Positions 26,331-37,712 are shown, numbered from the stretch's first letter. The stretch is DNA of 64,000 nucleotides from Pseudonocardia sediminis (GCF_004217185.1 NZ_SHKL01000001.1:2664001-2728000), one strand, 5' to 3'. Numbers and translations: made by a program. Notes: generated by a model from the sequence alone, not told the origin.

Positions 26331-27242
26331 GTGATCCGCTCGGGGCGCGATCGCCGACCCTGGGAACGCACCCTCGTCGCTGCGGTCGTCGCCGCAACGG
26401 CCCTAGGACTCGTGGCGTGTGGTGCCGCGCCCCCCGACCAGTCGGATGCGCCCTCCGGCCCCCAGGGGTCGGCGGGCGACGGGTCCGACGCGCCGCAGTT
26501 CGATCACGTCCACGGCATGGGAGCCGACCCCGCCGATGGCACCGTGTATGTGGCCACCCACGACGGGCTGTTCCGCGCTGCGGGCGGTCCACTCAGCCGT
26601 GTCGGGACCTCCGGTCGGGACCTGATGGGGTTCACCATCACCGGCCCGAAATCGTTCCTGTCGAGCGGACATCCCGGGCCCGGCGAGCAGGCTCCGAACC
26701 CCCTGGGCGTCGTCCAGAGTGCAGATGCCGGCGCCACCTGGTCTCCCCTCGGTCTGACGGGGGAGGTCGACTTCCATGCGCTCGAGGTCCGCGGTGGAGT
26801 CGTCTACGGCTACGACGCCACCAACCGTGTGCTGCGAGCCAGCTCCGACGGCGGCCGCAGCTGGTCGTCGCGGAGCGAGCTGCTGGCGCTCGACATCACC
26901 GCCGAGCCCTCGAACCCGGCCACGGTGCTGGCGACCGTGCCCGGGGGTGTGGCAAGCAGTCTGGACGGCGGCCGCACCTTCAACGCCCCCACCGGCCCCC
27001 AGCTCGCCTACCTGTCCTGGGCACCGGACGGGGTCGTGTACGGCATCGGACTCGACGGGGCATTGTTCGCCAGCACCGACCGCGGGCTGAGCTGGGAGCA
27101 ACGGGGCACCGCCCCCGGTGGCCGCCCTCAGGCGCTCACTGCGATCCCGGATCCGGCAGCCAGTACCGACCTCCTGATCGCCACCGCGGGTGGTCTGTTC
27201 CGTTCCCAGGATGCCGGCCGATCCGTCGTCCCCCTCGCCTGA
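26331..27242 (+). CDS. F510_1955-type exported beta-propeller (sialidase-like) lipoprotein
   Basis: A 303-residue exported protein starting at GTG 26331 with GGAG 8 nt upstream. Lipobox is LVACG. The propeller opens with FDHVHGMGADPADGTVYVATHDGLFR. Asp-box repeats follow (SADAGATWS, SSDGGRSWS, STDRGLSWE, SQDAGRS). Such proteins are often found beside copper-resistance genes in actinobacteria. A glycosidase activity is not shown by the sequence; a metal-binding or envelope role is as likely. Confidence 0.85.
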   Translation: MIRSGRDRRPWERTLVAAVVAATALGLVACGAAPPDQSDAPSGPQGSAGDGSDAPQFDHVHGMGADPADGTVYVATHDGLFRAAGGPLSRVGTSGRDLMGFTITGPKSFLSSGHPGPGEQAPNPLGVVQSADAGATWSPLGLTGEVDFHALEVRGGVVYGYDATNRVLRASSDGGRSWSSRSELLALDITAEPSNPATVLATVPGGVASSLDGGRTFNAPTGPQLAYLSWAPDGVVYGIGLDGALFASTDRGLSWEQRGTAPGGRPQALTAIPDPAASTDLLIATAGGLFRSQDAGRSVVPLA

Positions 27243-27309
27243 CGATCACCTCGTCCTGCCGGGCCCGGCGGCACCGTCTCGGCGAGACCGCAGCATCTAC
27301 GGACTTACT

Positions 27310-27346
27310 CAGTAGTTTCACAGGCAAGCAGACATACCGTGCAGGC
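27310..27346 (+). promoter_or_regulatory. TACT-C-AGTA palindrome before the SDR gene
   Basis: CTTACTCAGTAG (near 27306-27317) is a short palindrome about 30 nt upstream of the ATG, with CATACC as a possible -10. TetR-like sites often contain such symmetry; evidence is weak. Confidence 0.25.
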
Positions 27347-28174
27347 ATGCCCACAGCAGTCATCACCGGGGGAACCCTGGGTCTCGGCGCCGCGTACGCG
27401 CACCACCTCTCCGAGCGAGGGTTCGACCTGGTGCTCGTCGCTCGTGACCGAACGCGTCTCGATGTCGTCGCCGAGCGGATCGGCCGCCGGAGCGGAGTGA
27501 TCGTCGAGACGATCGCGGCCGATCTCACCGACCCGCGGGAGCGGGCCCTGGTCGAGCTGCGCCTCACCGACCCGGACCGCCCGGTCGAGCTCCTGGTGAA
27601 CAACGCCGGCACCGAGTGCCCGGAGGTGTTCGGGACCGCCCCGCTGGAGTCGCTGCTCTACGAGATCGACCTCAACATCGTCGCCCTGATGTGCCTGACC
27701 CGGGCGGTCCTGCCGGGCATGACCGCGCGGGGGCGCGGAGCCGTCATCAACGTGGCCAGCTTCGCCGGCTACCTGCCGCCGGGCGGCTGCGCCTACGGCG
27801 CCAGCAAGGCGTGGGTGCTCACGTTCACCGACACCGTCGCCGCGTCGTTGTCGGGCACCGGGGTCCGGATGCTGGCGGTCTGCGCCGGTCGGATCCGCAG
27901 CGATGCGACCGGCGGGACCGGGCGCTCGCCGCTGTGGCTCACCCCGGAGCAGGTCGTTCGCTCCTCGATGACCGATCTGGACAAGGGGCGGACGCTATCG
28001 ACGCCGGGGTGGCTCTACCGCGGGCTGGTGTCGTTCCTGGAGTCGCCGCGCTCGGCGCTGCGGCTGACTGCGACCGCGGCCGGGCGGGGCCGTGAGCGAT
28101 GCGCCCGACTGCCCGATCGGCCGGTTACGGCCGGACACATGGCCTCCGATGCCGATGGGCGGATCGATCGGTGA
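27347..28174 (+). CDS. short-chain dehydrogenase/reductase
   Basis: A 275-residue SDR. The NAD(P) motif is TGGTLGLGAAYAHHL, the structural motif is LLVNNAG, and the active site is S...YGASK with the Tyr in CAYGASKAWVLTF. It oxidises or reduces an unknown alcohol or ketone. The last roughly 40 residues (from ATAAGRGRERC) are not typical. The TGA stop sits in the loop of a 19-bp perfect hairpin, so the true end of the ancestral protein may have been earlier. No ribosome site is obvious. Confidence 0.8.
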   Translation: MPTAVITGGTLGLGAAYAHHLSERGFDLVLVARDRTRLDVVAERIGRRSGVIVETIAADLTDPRERALVELRLTDPDRPVELLVNNAGTECPEVFGTAPLESLLYEIDLNIVALMCLTRAVLPGMTARGRGAVINVASFAGYLPPGGCAYGASKAWVLTFTDTVAASLSGTGVRMLAVCAGRIRSDATGGTGRSPLWLTPEQVVRSSMTDLDKGRTLSTPGWLYRGLVSFLESPRSALRLTATAAGRGRERCARLPDRPVTAGHMASDADGRIDR

Positions 28175-28194
28175 TCCGATCGATCCGCCCATCG
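28153..28194. terminator. 19-bp perfect inverted repeat between convergent genes
   Basis: Arms at 28153-28171 and 28176-28194 are exact reverse complements with a 4-nt loop. The element lies between the ends of the SDR (+) and copA (-), fitting a bidirectional terminator, though there is no T tract. Confidence 0.6.
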
Positions 28195-28204
28195 AGAACG
28201 TCCG

Positions 28205-30504
<2,300 letters not shown>

Positions 30505-30505
<1 letters not shown>

Positions 30506-31503
30506 CAGTGGCCTCCCTCGCCGTGAGCGTGTCCGGCCTCGGCCGAAGGGGCCGAGGCGACGGGTGCCGCCGCGGCGACAGCTCCGGTGGTCGGGACCGT
30601 GAACTGCACGGTCCGCACCTGCGAGCCGTGCTGGAAGTCCAGGAACAGCCGGTAGGTCCCTGCGGAGGGCACCTCCGCGGCGAAGCGGATCTGCGGGCCG
30701 GCGGTCGTGGCGCCGTCGCCCGGGGTGCCCTCGGGGTGGACGTGTAGGTACCCCAGGTCGCCGCCGCGCAGTGCCACCAGGTGCCCGTAGGCGCCGAGGT
30801 AGGGCTGCAGGTCGGTGACCGGGCGGCCGTTGCGGGCGACGGACAGGGTCAGCTCGCCGGCCTGGCCGGGCTTGAGGTCTCCCTCGAGCCAGACCTGATA
30901 GCCGCCGGGGGCGGTAGCGATGCGGTTGGGCTCGGGGGCCACGGGTGTGAACGCCCCGGGGGCGAACAGGTCGGTCCGCAGTGTGGTGGCCTCGCCACCG
31001 CTGGGGGTGAAGTCGGCGAAGGCCCGGTAGGTCCCGCCGCCACCGAGGGTGACCGGCACCCGCCAGGTCCCGTCGGCGGACATCACGGGATGCAGGTGCT
31101 GGAAGTCCGCCGTGTCGCTGCGGACCAGGATCAGGTGCATCCGCTTCTCATGCTCGACGTCGAAGGCGGTGACCGGCTTGGAGTCCGGGCCGGTGATGCG
31201 GAAGGCGAGCTCGGTGGGCTTTCCCGGGGTCAGCGTCGTCGTGGCCGGTACGAACGTGTAACCGGCTTCGGTGGACGCCAGCCCGGCGGGCTGAGTGGTG
31301 TTGCTGGCAGGGCCCCCGGGCTCGGGCGCCCCGACCTCCGCGACGGCGCCGCTGTGGGATCCCCCGTGACCGGCAGGACCGCTCTGGGCGGTCGGCTGCA
31401 GGTGTGTGGTGGGGGCATCGACAGCGGACCCGGTTCCGTACGCGCCTGCACCGAGCAGGACGACGGCCGCGCCGTAGGCGGAGAGTCGCATGGCAGTGTT
31501 CAT
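30505..31503 (-). CDS. exported copper-associated protein with His-rich ends
   Basis: A 332-residue protein with a signal peptide ([17 protein letters not shown]) and His-containing N- and C-terminal tails (GHGGSHSG near residue 45, GHAHGEGGH at the end). The middle has beta-rich segments, including [33 protein letters not shown] and [10 protein letters not shown], whose His/Met pattern suits copper binding in the cell envelope. It is translationally coupled to copA. Similar proteins occur in actinobacterial copper operons, and the role is likely copper capture or hand-over outside the membrane. Confidence 0.8.
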
Positions 31504-31571
31504 CCTCGACTCCTCGTGTCGTGCCCGGCGCGTCCGCGGGTGCGGGCGGTAGCCGGGCTGATCGGGCTCTT

Positions 31572-31781
31572 CTACGAGCCGGTTACCTCGTAGCCGGCTT
31601 CACGGACCGCGGCGTGCACAGCGTCGTCGGAGATCTCACCGTCGCTGGTCACGGTGACCGCACCGGTGGGCAGGTCCACGGCCACGTCGGTCACCCCGGA
31701 GATCTCGGTGACCTCCTCGGTGACCGAGCTGACGCAGTGCCCGCAGGTCATGCCGGTGACGGTGTAGGTGGCGGTGCTCAT
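31572..31781 (-). CDS. copZ: CopZ-like copper chaperone
   Basis: A 69-residue heavy-metal-associated domain. The MTCGHC motif at residues 11-16 binds Cu(I), and the fold ends with AVREAGYEV. It carries cytoplasmic copper to CopA. It lies between csoR and the exported copper protein in the same orientation. Confidence 0.93.
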   Translation of the reverse strand: MSTATYTVTGMTCGHCVSSVTEEVTEISGVTDVAVDLPTGAVTVTSDGEISDDAVHAAVREAGYEVTGS

Positions 31782-31883
31782 GGTGCTGTTCCTTCCTGGT
31801 GGGTCCTGATCCGTCGGGTGGGCAGGATCGGGCGGGCGACGGCAGAGGTGTCGTCGCCCGGGGACGTGGTCGGCGTAGGACCG

Positions 31884-32165
31884 TCAGGAACGGACCAGAC
31901 GCGCGATGGCCGCGCTCGCCTCCTCGATCTTCTGGTCGGCGATCTGGCCGCCCTCGGTGACCGCGTCGGTCACGCAGTGCTTGAGGTGCTCGTCGAGCAG
32001 GCCCAGCGCGACGGCCTCGAGCGCCTTGTTGACCGCGGAGACCTGGGTCAGGATGTCGATGCAGTACTTGTCCGACTCGATCATCTTGGTGATGCCGCGG
32101 ACCTGGCCCTCGATCCGGCGCATCCGCTTGATGTGGGATTCCTTGCTGTCGGCGTAACCGTGCAT
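31884..32165 (-). CDS. csoR: copper-sensing repressor CsoR
   Basis: A 93-residue all-helical repressor that leaves DNA when it binds Cu(I). The Cu ligands Cys35, His60 and Cys64 (DKYCID, DEHLKHC) match the known C-H-C set. RMRRIEGQVRGI is the DNA-contact helix. I choose ATG 32165, with GGAGGG upstream, over a longer frame. A perfect CsoR-type palindrome lies 30 nt before the gene, so it is autoregulated. Confidence 0.96.
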   Translation of the reverse strand: MHGYADSKESHIKRMRRIEGQVRGITKMIESDKYCIDILTQVSAVNKALEAVALGLLDEHLKHCVTDAVTEGGQIADQKIEEASAAIARLVRS

Positions 32166-32194
32166 CGTGTTCCCTCCTCGATCCTGTCTCCACA

Positions 32195-32211
32195 ATACCC
32201 TTAGGGGGTAT
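32195..32211 (-). promoter_or_regulatory. CsoR operator upstream of csoR
   Basis: ATACCCTTAGGGGGTAT is a G-tract palindrome of the CsoR type, placed where it would cover the csoR-copZ-copA promoter. Confidence 0.85.
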
Positions 32212-32399
32212 CGGCATCAAGTTGGCCGGCGACACGGGGGTTGAGAGCCCGCTCACCAGGCCGAACGTCCCCCGGTGAGCACGTTGAGGGGTGGTGATCG
32301 TCGAGACCATCTCGCGGGGCTCAAGCGCGGAGGGCAGGGCAGGTGTCCTACGTCCGGGGGAGCCGGTCGAGGCGAGACAAGGGTCCTCCCAGTTGCCAA

Positions 32400-32416
32400 A
32401 TACCCTCAGGGGGTAT
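32400..32416 (+). promoter_or_regulatory. CsoR operator upstream of the Nuo-like module
   Basis: ATACCCTCAGGGGGTAT differs from the csoR site at one position. It lies 109 nt before the first NuoA-like codon, in a 313-nt region (32212-32524) that has no other visible gene. It points to copper induction of the complex-I-like operon. Confidence 0.8.
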
Positions 32417-32524
32417 AAGGCTGTACATCAACAAGGGGTATCACTGCTGCGCCGTGCCCGTTCCGCGCGTGATGCGCTGCGGGGGTACTGCACGGCAGCC
32501 CTATGGCTGACCAGGAGGTGAGTG

Positions 32525-32875
32525 GTGCAGGCTTTTGCTCCTGTGATCGCGCTGGCAGCGGTCGTTCTGATCGGGGTGGCAGCGCTCGTCGGGGCCGCCC
32601 GCCTCCTGGCCGTGGGTCCGACGGTCGTTGATCTGTTTCCTCATCTCGGAGGTCGGCCGCCGGTCGAGCACGCGGTGTCGCGGTTCCATGTCCGCTGGTA
32701 CGCCGTCACGATGATCTTTCTTGCCTTCGACATGGAGATGATCTTCATGTACCCGTGGACGGTGGTCGTGGCCACGATGGGGCCTTCTGCGGTGGTGGAG
32801 ATGTTCCTGTTCCTGGCGATCCTGCTGGCCGGCGTCGTCTACGCCTGGCGCGAAGGCGCGCTGAGATGGACCTGA
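32525..32875 (+). CDS. NuoA-like subunit of a complex-I-like membrane module
   Basis: A 116-residue protein with three membrane helices. The conserved NuoA region FHVRWYAVTMIFLAFDMEMIFMYPW is present, including the acidic residues of the TM2-TM3 loop. I pick GTG 32525, 6 nt after AGGAGG, over GTG 32522. The end overlaps the next ATG by 10 nt. It is the first gene of an eight-gene operon. Confidence 0.9.
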   Translation: MQAFAPVIALAAVVLIGVAALVGAARLLAVGPTVVDLFPHLGGRPPVEHAVSRFHVRWYAVTMIFLAFDMEMIFMYPWTVVVATMGPSAVVEMFLFLAILLAGVVYAWREGALRWT

Positions 32876-34089
32876 CCGCCGTGCTGCTGAGGCTCGCCGC
32901 CGGCTCGCCGCACGTGCTGCTCGTACCGGTGCCCGGCCACGCGCGGGTACGCAGGTCCGCCGAGCGGGAACTGGCCCGCCGCGGGTGGGCCGAGGCGACG
33001 AGCCCGGCCGACGCCGACGTCCTGCTGGTCGCCGGACGTCCGGGCCCCGGGCTGGCCGCTGTCATCGACGCCGTCTGGACGCGGATACCCGCACCACGCG
33101 TCCGGATCGAGATCGACACCGAGCCCGACCTGGCGCGTGTGCTCGACTCGGTGATCGCTGCCCTGGCCGACCCGTCGAGGGCACGTTCCGAAGCCCGTAC
33201 AGTGGCTGCGACCGAGCTGACGAGCCTCCCGCCCGATACGGGGACACCGCGGTGGGCCGGCGCTGACGGCGCGGAGTACGACCACGACTCGCCCTCCGGG
33301 CACGGCTCGTCGGGGTCCGAGCACGCCGGGCACGCCGCCGAGCAGGAGCCCGGCCACGCAAGCGCCGCGGAGAGCGACGGTCATACCGATCACGGCAGCC
33401 ACGAAGGGCACCATCATCACGGCGGGATGGAGCTTCCGGGTGGGCTGTCGATGGCCGACCTCGCCGAGGATCGCGACGGCCTGACCCTCGACGTCCTCCA
33501 TTTCCCCCTCGGCCCGGTCCTGCCGGAGTGGCCCGCCGGGTTGATCGTCGAGGTCGCCATGCAGGGCGACGTGATCACCCGGGCCGATGCCCGTGTACTC
33601 GACCGGGGCCACACCATGGCTGCTGGTCCCGGTGATCTGCAGGACGCGGTCGTCCGAGACCTCGACGTGGTCGCCCGCCTGCTCGGGGTCGCCGGCTGGG
33701 ACGGCCCTGCCGGGACGGCACGGCATCTGCGGGACCGGCTCGAGGACGGGGGGCCGTCCGGCTCACTTCGCGGACAAGCCGAGCGTTGGTCACGCCGGGT
33801 CCGGCGGTCGCGGGCGCTACGGCTGATGCTGTGCCGCATCGAGACCGCGGACGGCAGTGATGTCGCCGGGCTGCTGGAGCGGCGTCTGGACCGGATCGAG
33901 GCCCACCTCGCCGGTCGCGCCCCGATCGACGACGTGACCGAGGTCGACGTCGCGGACCTCGGCCGCCATCTGAGCGGCGTCGAGCTGGCCGGTGCGCGCC
34001 TTCTGATCGCTGCACTCGACCCGGATGTGGACAGCCGGGCGGCAGACGCCGGTCCTTCGGGAAGCCGCCGGGCGGGGGTGGACCGATGA
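32866..34089 (+). CDS. cysteine-poor NuoB/NuoD-like fusion with His-rich linker
   Basis: A 407-residue protein at the place where nuoB-nuoC-nuoD would be. Residues about 15-85 resemble NuoB (ADADVLLVAGRPGPGLAAVIDAVWTRIPAPR) but lack the Fe-S cysteines. Residues 140-187 hold 12 histidines, ending GHHHHGG. Residues 208-250 resemble the start of NuoD (LPEWPAGLIVEVAMQGDVITRADARVLDRG), then a degenerate helical part. It cannot hold cluster N2 as seen. It likely replaces the peripheral arm with a metal-responsive piece. Stop and next ATG overlap. Confidence 0.7.
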   Translation: MDLTAVLLRLAAGSPHVLLVPVPGHARVRRSAERELARRGWAEATSPADADVLLVAGRPGPGLAAVIDAVWTRIPAPRVRIEIDTEPDLARVLDSVIAALADPSRARSEARTVAATELTSLPPDTGTPRWAGADGAEYDHDSPSGHGSSGSEHAGHAAEQEPGHASAAESDGHTDHGSHEGHHHHGGMELPGGLSMADLAEDRDGLTLDVLHFPLGPVLPEWPAGLIVEVAMQGDVITRADARVLDRGHTMAAGPGDLQDAVVRDLDVVARLLGVAGWDGPAGTARHLRDRLEDGGPSGSLRGQAERWSRRVRRSRALRLMLCRIETADGSDVAGLLERRLDRIEAHLAGRAPIDDVTEVDVADLGRHLSGVELAGARLLIAALDPDVDSRAADAGPSGSRRAGVDR

Positions 34090-35012
34090 TCGTCGAGGTC
34101 CTGTCGCTGCCGCTGCTGATGGCGGTGGCGGTCTGGTTCGTCTCCGCTCTCGACACCGTGCTGGGTGCGCGGGCCGCGTCGCGTCCGGTGCGGCTGGGGG
34201 CGGCAGCGATGGCACCGGTGCGGGAGTCGGCCCGGCTCCTGGTCGGGCAGCGTCGGGTCACGCTCGCCGCGGACGGTCTGCTGCGCTGGGCAGGCACCGT
34301 CTCGCTGATCCTGGGGGCGGTGCTGGCGGCGGCCGTGGTGCCGCTGGGGCAGCGTCCGGTCGCCGACCTGTCGGTGGGTGTCGTGTGGTTCAACGCGATG
34401 GAGGTCGTCGCCTGGGCCGCGGTCTGGCTGGTCGGGTGGGGCCCGAACGGTGCGCTGTCGTTGGTGGGTGGATACCGATTCGTGGCACAGGGGTTGTCCT
34501 ACGAGCTCCCGCACATGTTCGCCATCATCACCGCCGCTCTCGCGGCCGGGAGCCTGCGCCTGACCGACATCGTCGACGCCCAGGCCGGGTTGTGGTTCGT
34601 GGTGCTGATGCCGGCGGCGTTCGCCGCCTACGTTCTCAGCGCGGCCGCGATGTCGTTCTGGGGGCCGTTCGACGCCCCGGTCGCCCGGGACGTCGCGGGC
34701 GGCGCGGCCTCGGAGCTCTCCGGTGTCGAGCGGCTGCTGTTCGAGGGCGGGCGCCGGCTGCTGCTGGTCGCCGCCGCCGCGATGGCGGTGCCGCTGTTCC
34801 TCGGCGGAGGCCACGGCCCGTGGTTGCCGGCCTGGACGTGGGTCGTGCTCAAGACCGTGGCCGTTCTCGCGCTGCTGGTGTGGCTGCGGCACCGGTCGCC
34901 GACGATCCGGATGGACCGCTGGACCGAGATCTCCTGGGTGGTCCTGCTGCCGCTGACGATCGTGCAGGCGCTGGTCGTGGCCCTGGTCGTGCTCGCCCGG
35001 GGAGGGGTGTGA
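34086..35012 (+). CDS. NuoH-like subunit
   Basis: A 308-residue membrane protein homologous to the complex I quinone-site subunit NuoH. Landmarks are VVWFNAMEVVAWAAVWLVGWG, GGYRFVAQGLSYELPHMFAII and FWGPFDAP. The quinone-cavity loops are kept only in part. The ATGA overlap couples it to the fusion gene. It would link the odd peripheral subunit to the membrane arm. Confidence 0.88.
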   Translation: MIVEVLSLPLLMAVAVWFVSALDTVLGARAASRPVRLGAAAMAPVRESARLLVGQRRVTLAADGLLRWAGTVSLILGAVLAAAVVPLGQRPVADLSVGVVWFNAMEVVAWAAVWLVGWGPNGALSLVGGYRFVAQGLSYELPHMFAIITAALAAGSLRLTDIVDAQAGLWFVVLMPAAFAAYVLSAAAMSFWGPFDAPVARDVAGGAASELSGVERLLFEGGRRLLLVAAAAMAVPLFLGGGHGPWLPAWTWVVLKTVAVLALLVWLRHRSPTIRMDRWTEISWVVLLPLTIVQALVVALVVLARGGV

Positions 35013-35013
35013 G

Positions 35014-35589
35014 ATGGCCGTCGACCCCGTCCAGCTCGCCGTGTTCGCGGTGCTCGGGCTGCTCGCGATCGTGTCCGGCGTCCTGGTGTTCGTCGTGGAC
35101 TCGATGGCGCGTGCGACGTTCGCCCTGCTGGTCTCGTTTCTCGCCGTCGCCACCCTGGTGCTGATGACCGGCCTGGCCTATCTCGGCGTCGTCATCGTTC
35201 TCATGATGATCATCGAGATGGTGATCATGGCCGTTTTCATGATCATGTTCATGATGAACCCGGCCGGCTTGATGCCGATGTCGATGTTCCACAACACCCG
35301 AGGGGCCACTGTGATCTCCGGACTGGTGTTTGCCGGTCTGGCCGCGGGGATCGTCGGGGTCGACTGGCCGCAGCGGCGCGCCGCGCCGCCCGCGGATGCG
35401 ACCGTCGCCCTCGGTGAGGCCCTGATGGGCGGCCACATGCTCACGATGATGGTGCTCGGGGTGACCCTGTTCGCGACGATCGTCGCGACCGTGGTGCTGG
35501 CCACCGACCGCGGCCGCTACGACCGTCTCGGCGACGACCTCGACGCCGAGCGCGCCGACGACCCGGCGGGAGGGGGTGTCGGGCGGTGA
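35014..35589 (+). CDS. NuoJ-like subunit
   Basis: A 191-residue, five-helix subunit. The TM3 region LAYLGVVIVLMMIIEMVIMAVFMIMFMMNP is the NuoJ hallmark, here very Met-rich, which is notable in a copper context. It starts 2 nt after the nuoH-like stop and overlaps the next gene (GTGA). Confidence 0.88.
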   Translation: MAVDPVQLAVFAVLGLLAIVSGVLVFVVDSMARATFALLVSFLAVATLVLMTGLAYLGVVIVLMMIIEMVIMAVFMIMFMMNPAGLMPMSMFHNTRGATVISGLVFAGLAAGIVGVDWPQRRAAPPADATVALGEALMGGHMLTMMVLGVTLFATIVATVVLATDRGRYDRLGDDLDAERADDPAGGGVGR

Positions 35590-35888
35590 TCCTGGAGGCG
35601 TTCCTGCTCGTCGCCGCGGCGTTGTTCGCGATCGGGCTGTTCGGCGCGCTCACCCAGCAGTCGGTCGTGATGCTGATGATGGGGCTGGAGCTGATGATCA
35701 ACGGGATCATCCTGGCCGCGGCCGCGTTCTGGTTCTTCCTCGCTCCGGCGCCCGACGGCCAGGTGATCGTGGTCGCCGTGGTGACCGCGATGGCCGTCGA
35801 GATGGCGATGGGCTTCGCCGTGGTGACGGCGATCTACCGGGCCAAGCAGATCGACATGACCGACTCCGCCGCCGAGCTGGAGGGCTGA
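35586..35888 (+). CDS. NuoK/MrpC-like subunit
   Basis: A 100-residue, three-helix subunit shared by complex I and Mrp antiporters. MMLMMGLELMINGIILAAAAFW carries the conserved membrane Glu. It starts at GTG 35586 within the previous stop. It is followed 3 nt later by the NuoL-like gene. Confidence 0.93.
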   Translation: MILEAFLLVAAALFAIGLFGALTQQSVVMLMMGLELMINGIILAAAAFWFFLAPAPDGQVIVVAVVTAMAVEMAMGFAVVTAIYRAKQIDMTDSAAELEG

Positions 35889-35891
35889 TCG

Positions 35892-37709
35892 GTGCTGATC
35901 GCCGTGCTGATCGGGGTTCCCGCGGTGGCCGGGGCGCTGCTGCTGGTCCTGCGCCCGGCCCGTGGTGCGGCAGCGGTCGGGATCGGCACGGCGGTGGCGG
36001 TGCTCGCGCTGGCCGTCGCCGCAGCCCTCACCCGGCCCTCGCTCGATCTGCCGCTGCTGGCGGGGATCCGGGCCGGTCTCGCCGTCGACGACCTGTCCGC
36101 GGTCCTGGTTCTCACGGTCGCGTCGGTGCTGCCGGCCTCGTTGGTGGTCGCGGCCGCGGAGGGCGAGCTGCGCACCGGTCGTTTCCAGGGCCTGATGCTG
36201 CTCTTCGCCGCGGCGATGCTGGGCACCGTCACCGCGACGACGGTGCCGCCGCTGCTGATCGCCTGGGAGATCATGGGCGCCACGAGCTGGGCGCTGATCG
36301 GTTACCGCAGCGCCGACCGTGCGGCCGCGCGGGCCGGGGCCGTCGCATTCCTGACCACCCGTACGGCCGATCTGGGCATCTACGTGGCCGCTGGTGCGAT
36401 GCTCGCCGGCGGCATCGGCGGCATCGGCGGCATCGGCGGCATCGGCGGCCTGGAGCTGGCCGATCTCACCGGGACCGAGGGCGGATGGCTGCACGTGGCG
36501 GTGGGTGGCCTGGTGCTCGCCGCGCTGGGCAAGTCGGCGCAGCTGCCGTTCAGCTTCTGGCTCTCGGGCGCGATGCGCGGTCCCAGCCCGGTCTCGGCCC
36601 TGCTGCACTCGGCGACGATGGTCGCCGCCGGCGCCTACCTGCTGCTGCGGGTGTCCCCGGCACTGGCCGCGACCGGATGGGCCGGGCCGGTCGTGACGTG
36701 GATCGGGCTCGGCACCGCGGTGCTGCTCGGTCTGGTCGCGGCCGCCCAGACCGACCTCAAGCAGCTGCTCGCCGCATCGACCTGCTCGCAGATCGGCTTC
36801 ATCGTCGTCGCCGCGGGCAACGCCGCTGTCGGCGCCGGCCTGCTGCAGACCGTCGCGCACGCCGCGGCGAAGAGCCTGCTGTTCCTCGTGGCCGGCATCT
36901 GGCTGGCGCGGCTGGGCACCCGCAGCCTCGACGGTGGCCTGCGCGGCGCCGCCCGCCGGGCCCCGGTGGTGGGTGTCGCGTTCACCGTCGGCGCTTTGGC
37001 GCTGGCCGGGTTCGCGCCGTTCGGGCTGTGGATAGGGAAGGACGCGGTGCTCGCGACCTCGCTGGCGGTGTCGCCGGCACAGTACGTCGTCGGCCTGGTG
37101 GCGGCTGGGATCGCCGCTGTCTACAGCGGAAAGGCGCTGTGGTTCGTGTGGCGACCCGCCCGCGACGACAGGGTGGCCGTGGCCGCGCCGTCGGTGCTGG
37201 TGACGGTCGTGCTCGCGGCGGGCGCGGCGGCCGCCGGGCTGCTCGCGTTCGCGCCCGCGCTGCGACCGGACCCCGTCCCGCACCCGGGGGAGCTCGTGGC
37301 CTCTGCTCTGATCGCGGTCGCCGGGGTCGCGGTGGCGTGGCGGATCGGTGACCGCTGCGCCGCGCCGCGGTCGTTGTCGGGGTGGCTGGGCCTGGAATCG
37401 CTGGCGGTGCGAGGACTCGCCCGGCCGGTGCTCGTGGCCGCGGCCGCGCTCGCCCGCGCCGACGGTGGTCTGGACCGCGCGGTGACCGGTGCCGCGCGCG
37501 GCGTTCTCTCTCTGGCGCTGCTGACCGATCGCCGGGCGGAGCGCGGGGGGCTCGAGGCCACCGTCCGGGCGGTGGCCCGCGGTGCCCGGGAACTGGGTGC
37601 GGCGGCGCGGCGACCGCAGACCGGGCAGGTCCACCAGTACTACGCCCAGGCCTCGGTGGGGTTCGGCCTGCTCGCGGCCCTGGCCGTGCTCGTGATCGTG
37701 GTGAGGTGA
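35892..37709 (+). CDS. NuoL-like proton-pumping subunit
   Basis: A 605-residue antiporter-like subunit. The core signature ALGKSAQLPFSFWLSGAMRGPSPVSALLHSATMVAAG holds the conserved Lys and His of the proton path. AAQTDLKQLLAASTCSQIG is the second landmark. The long amphipathic C-terminal helix region is present (roughly 450-605). A Gly-Ile-Gly tandem repeat lies at residues 174-186. Likely pumps or conducts protons or another cation. Confidence 0.93.
   Translation: MLIAVLIGVPAVAGALLLVLRPARGAAAVGIGTAVAVLALAVAAALTRPSLDLPLLAGIRAGLAVDDLSAVLVLTVASVLPASLVVAAAEGELRTGRFQGLMLLFAAAMLGTVTATTVPPLLIAWEIMGATSWALIGYRSADRAAARAGAVAFLTTRTADLGIYVAAGAMLAGGIGGIGGIGGIGGLELADLTGTEGGWLHVAVGGLVLAALGKSAQLPFSFWLSGAMRGPSPVSALLHSATMVAAGAYLLLRVSPALAATGWAGPVVTWIGLGTAVLLGLVAAAQTDLKQLLAASTCSQIGFIVVAAGNAAVGAGLLQTVAHAAAKSLLFLVAGIWLARLGTRSLDGGLRGAARRAPVVGVAFTVGALALAGFAPFGLWIGKDAVLATSLAVSPAQYVVGLVAAGIAAVYSGKALWFVWRPARDDRVAVAAPSVLVTVVLAAGAAAAGLLAFAPALRPDPVPHPGELVASALIAVAGVAVAWRIGDRCAAPRSLSGWLGLESLAVRGLARPVLVAAAALARADGGLDRAVTGAARGVLSLALLTDRRAERGGLEATVRAVARGARELGAAARRPQTGQVHQYYAQASVGFGLLAALAVLVIVVR
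36411..36446 (+). repeat. four tandem 9-bp repeats (GGCATCGGC) inside the NuoL-like gene
   Basis: Four exact in-frame copies encode Gly-Ile-Gly units in a membrane-loop region. Copy-number change would keep the frame and only lengthen the loop. Confidence 0.85.
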
Positions 37710-37712
37710 GCA

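Noticed and set aside
36411-36446. Phase-variable repeat in the NuoL-like gene
   Set aside because: Units are 9 bp, so gain or loss cannot switch the frame.
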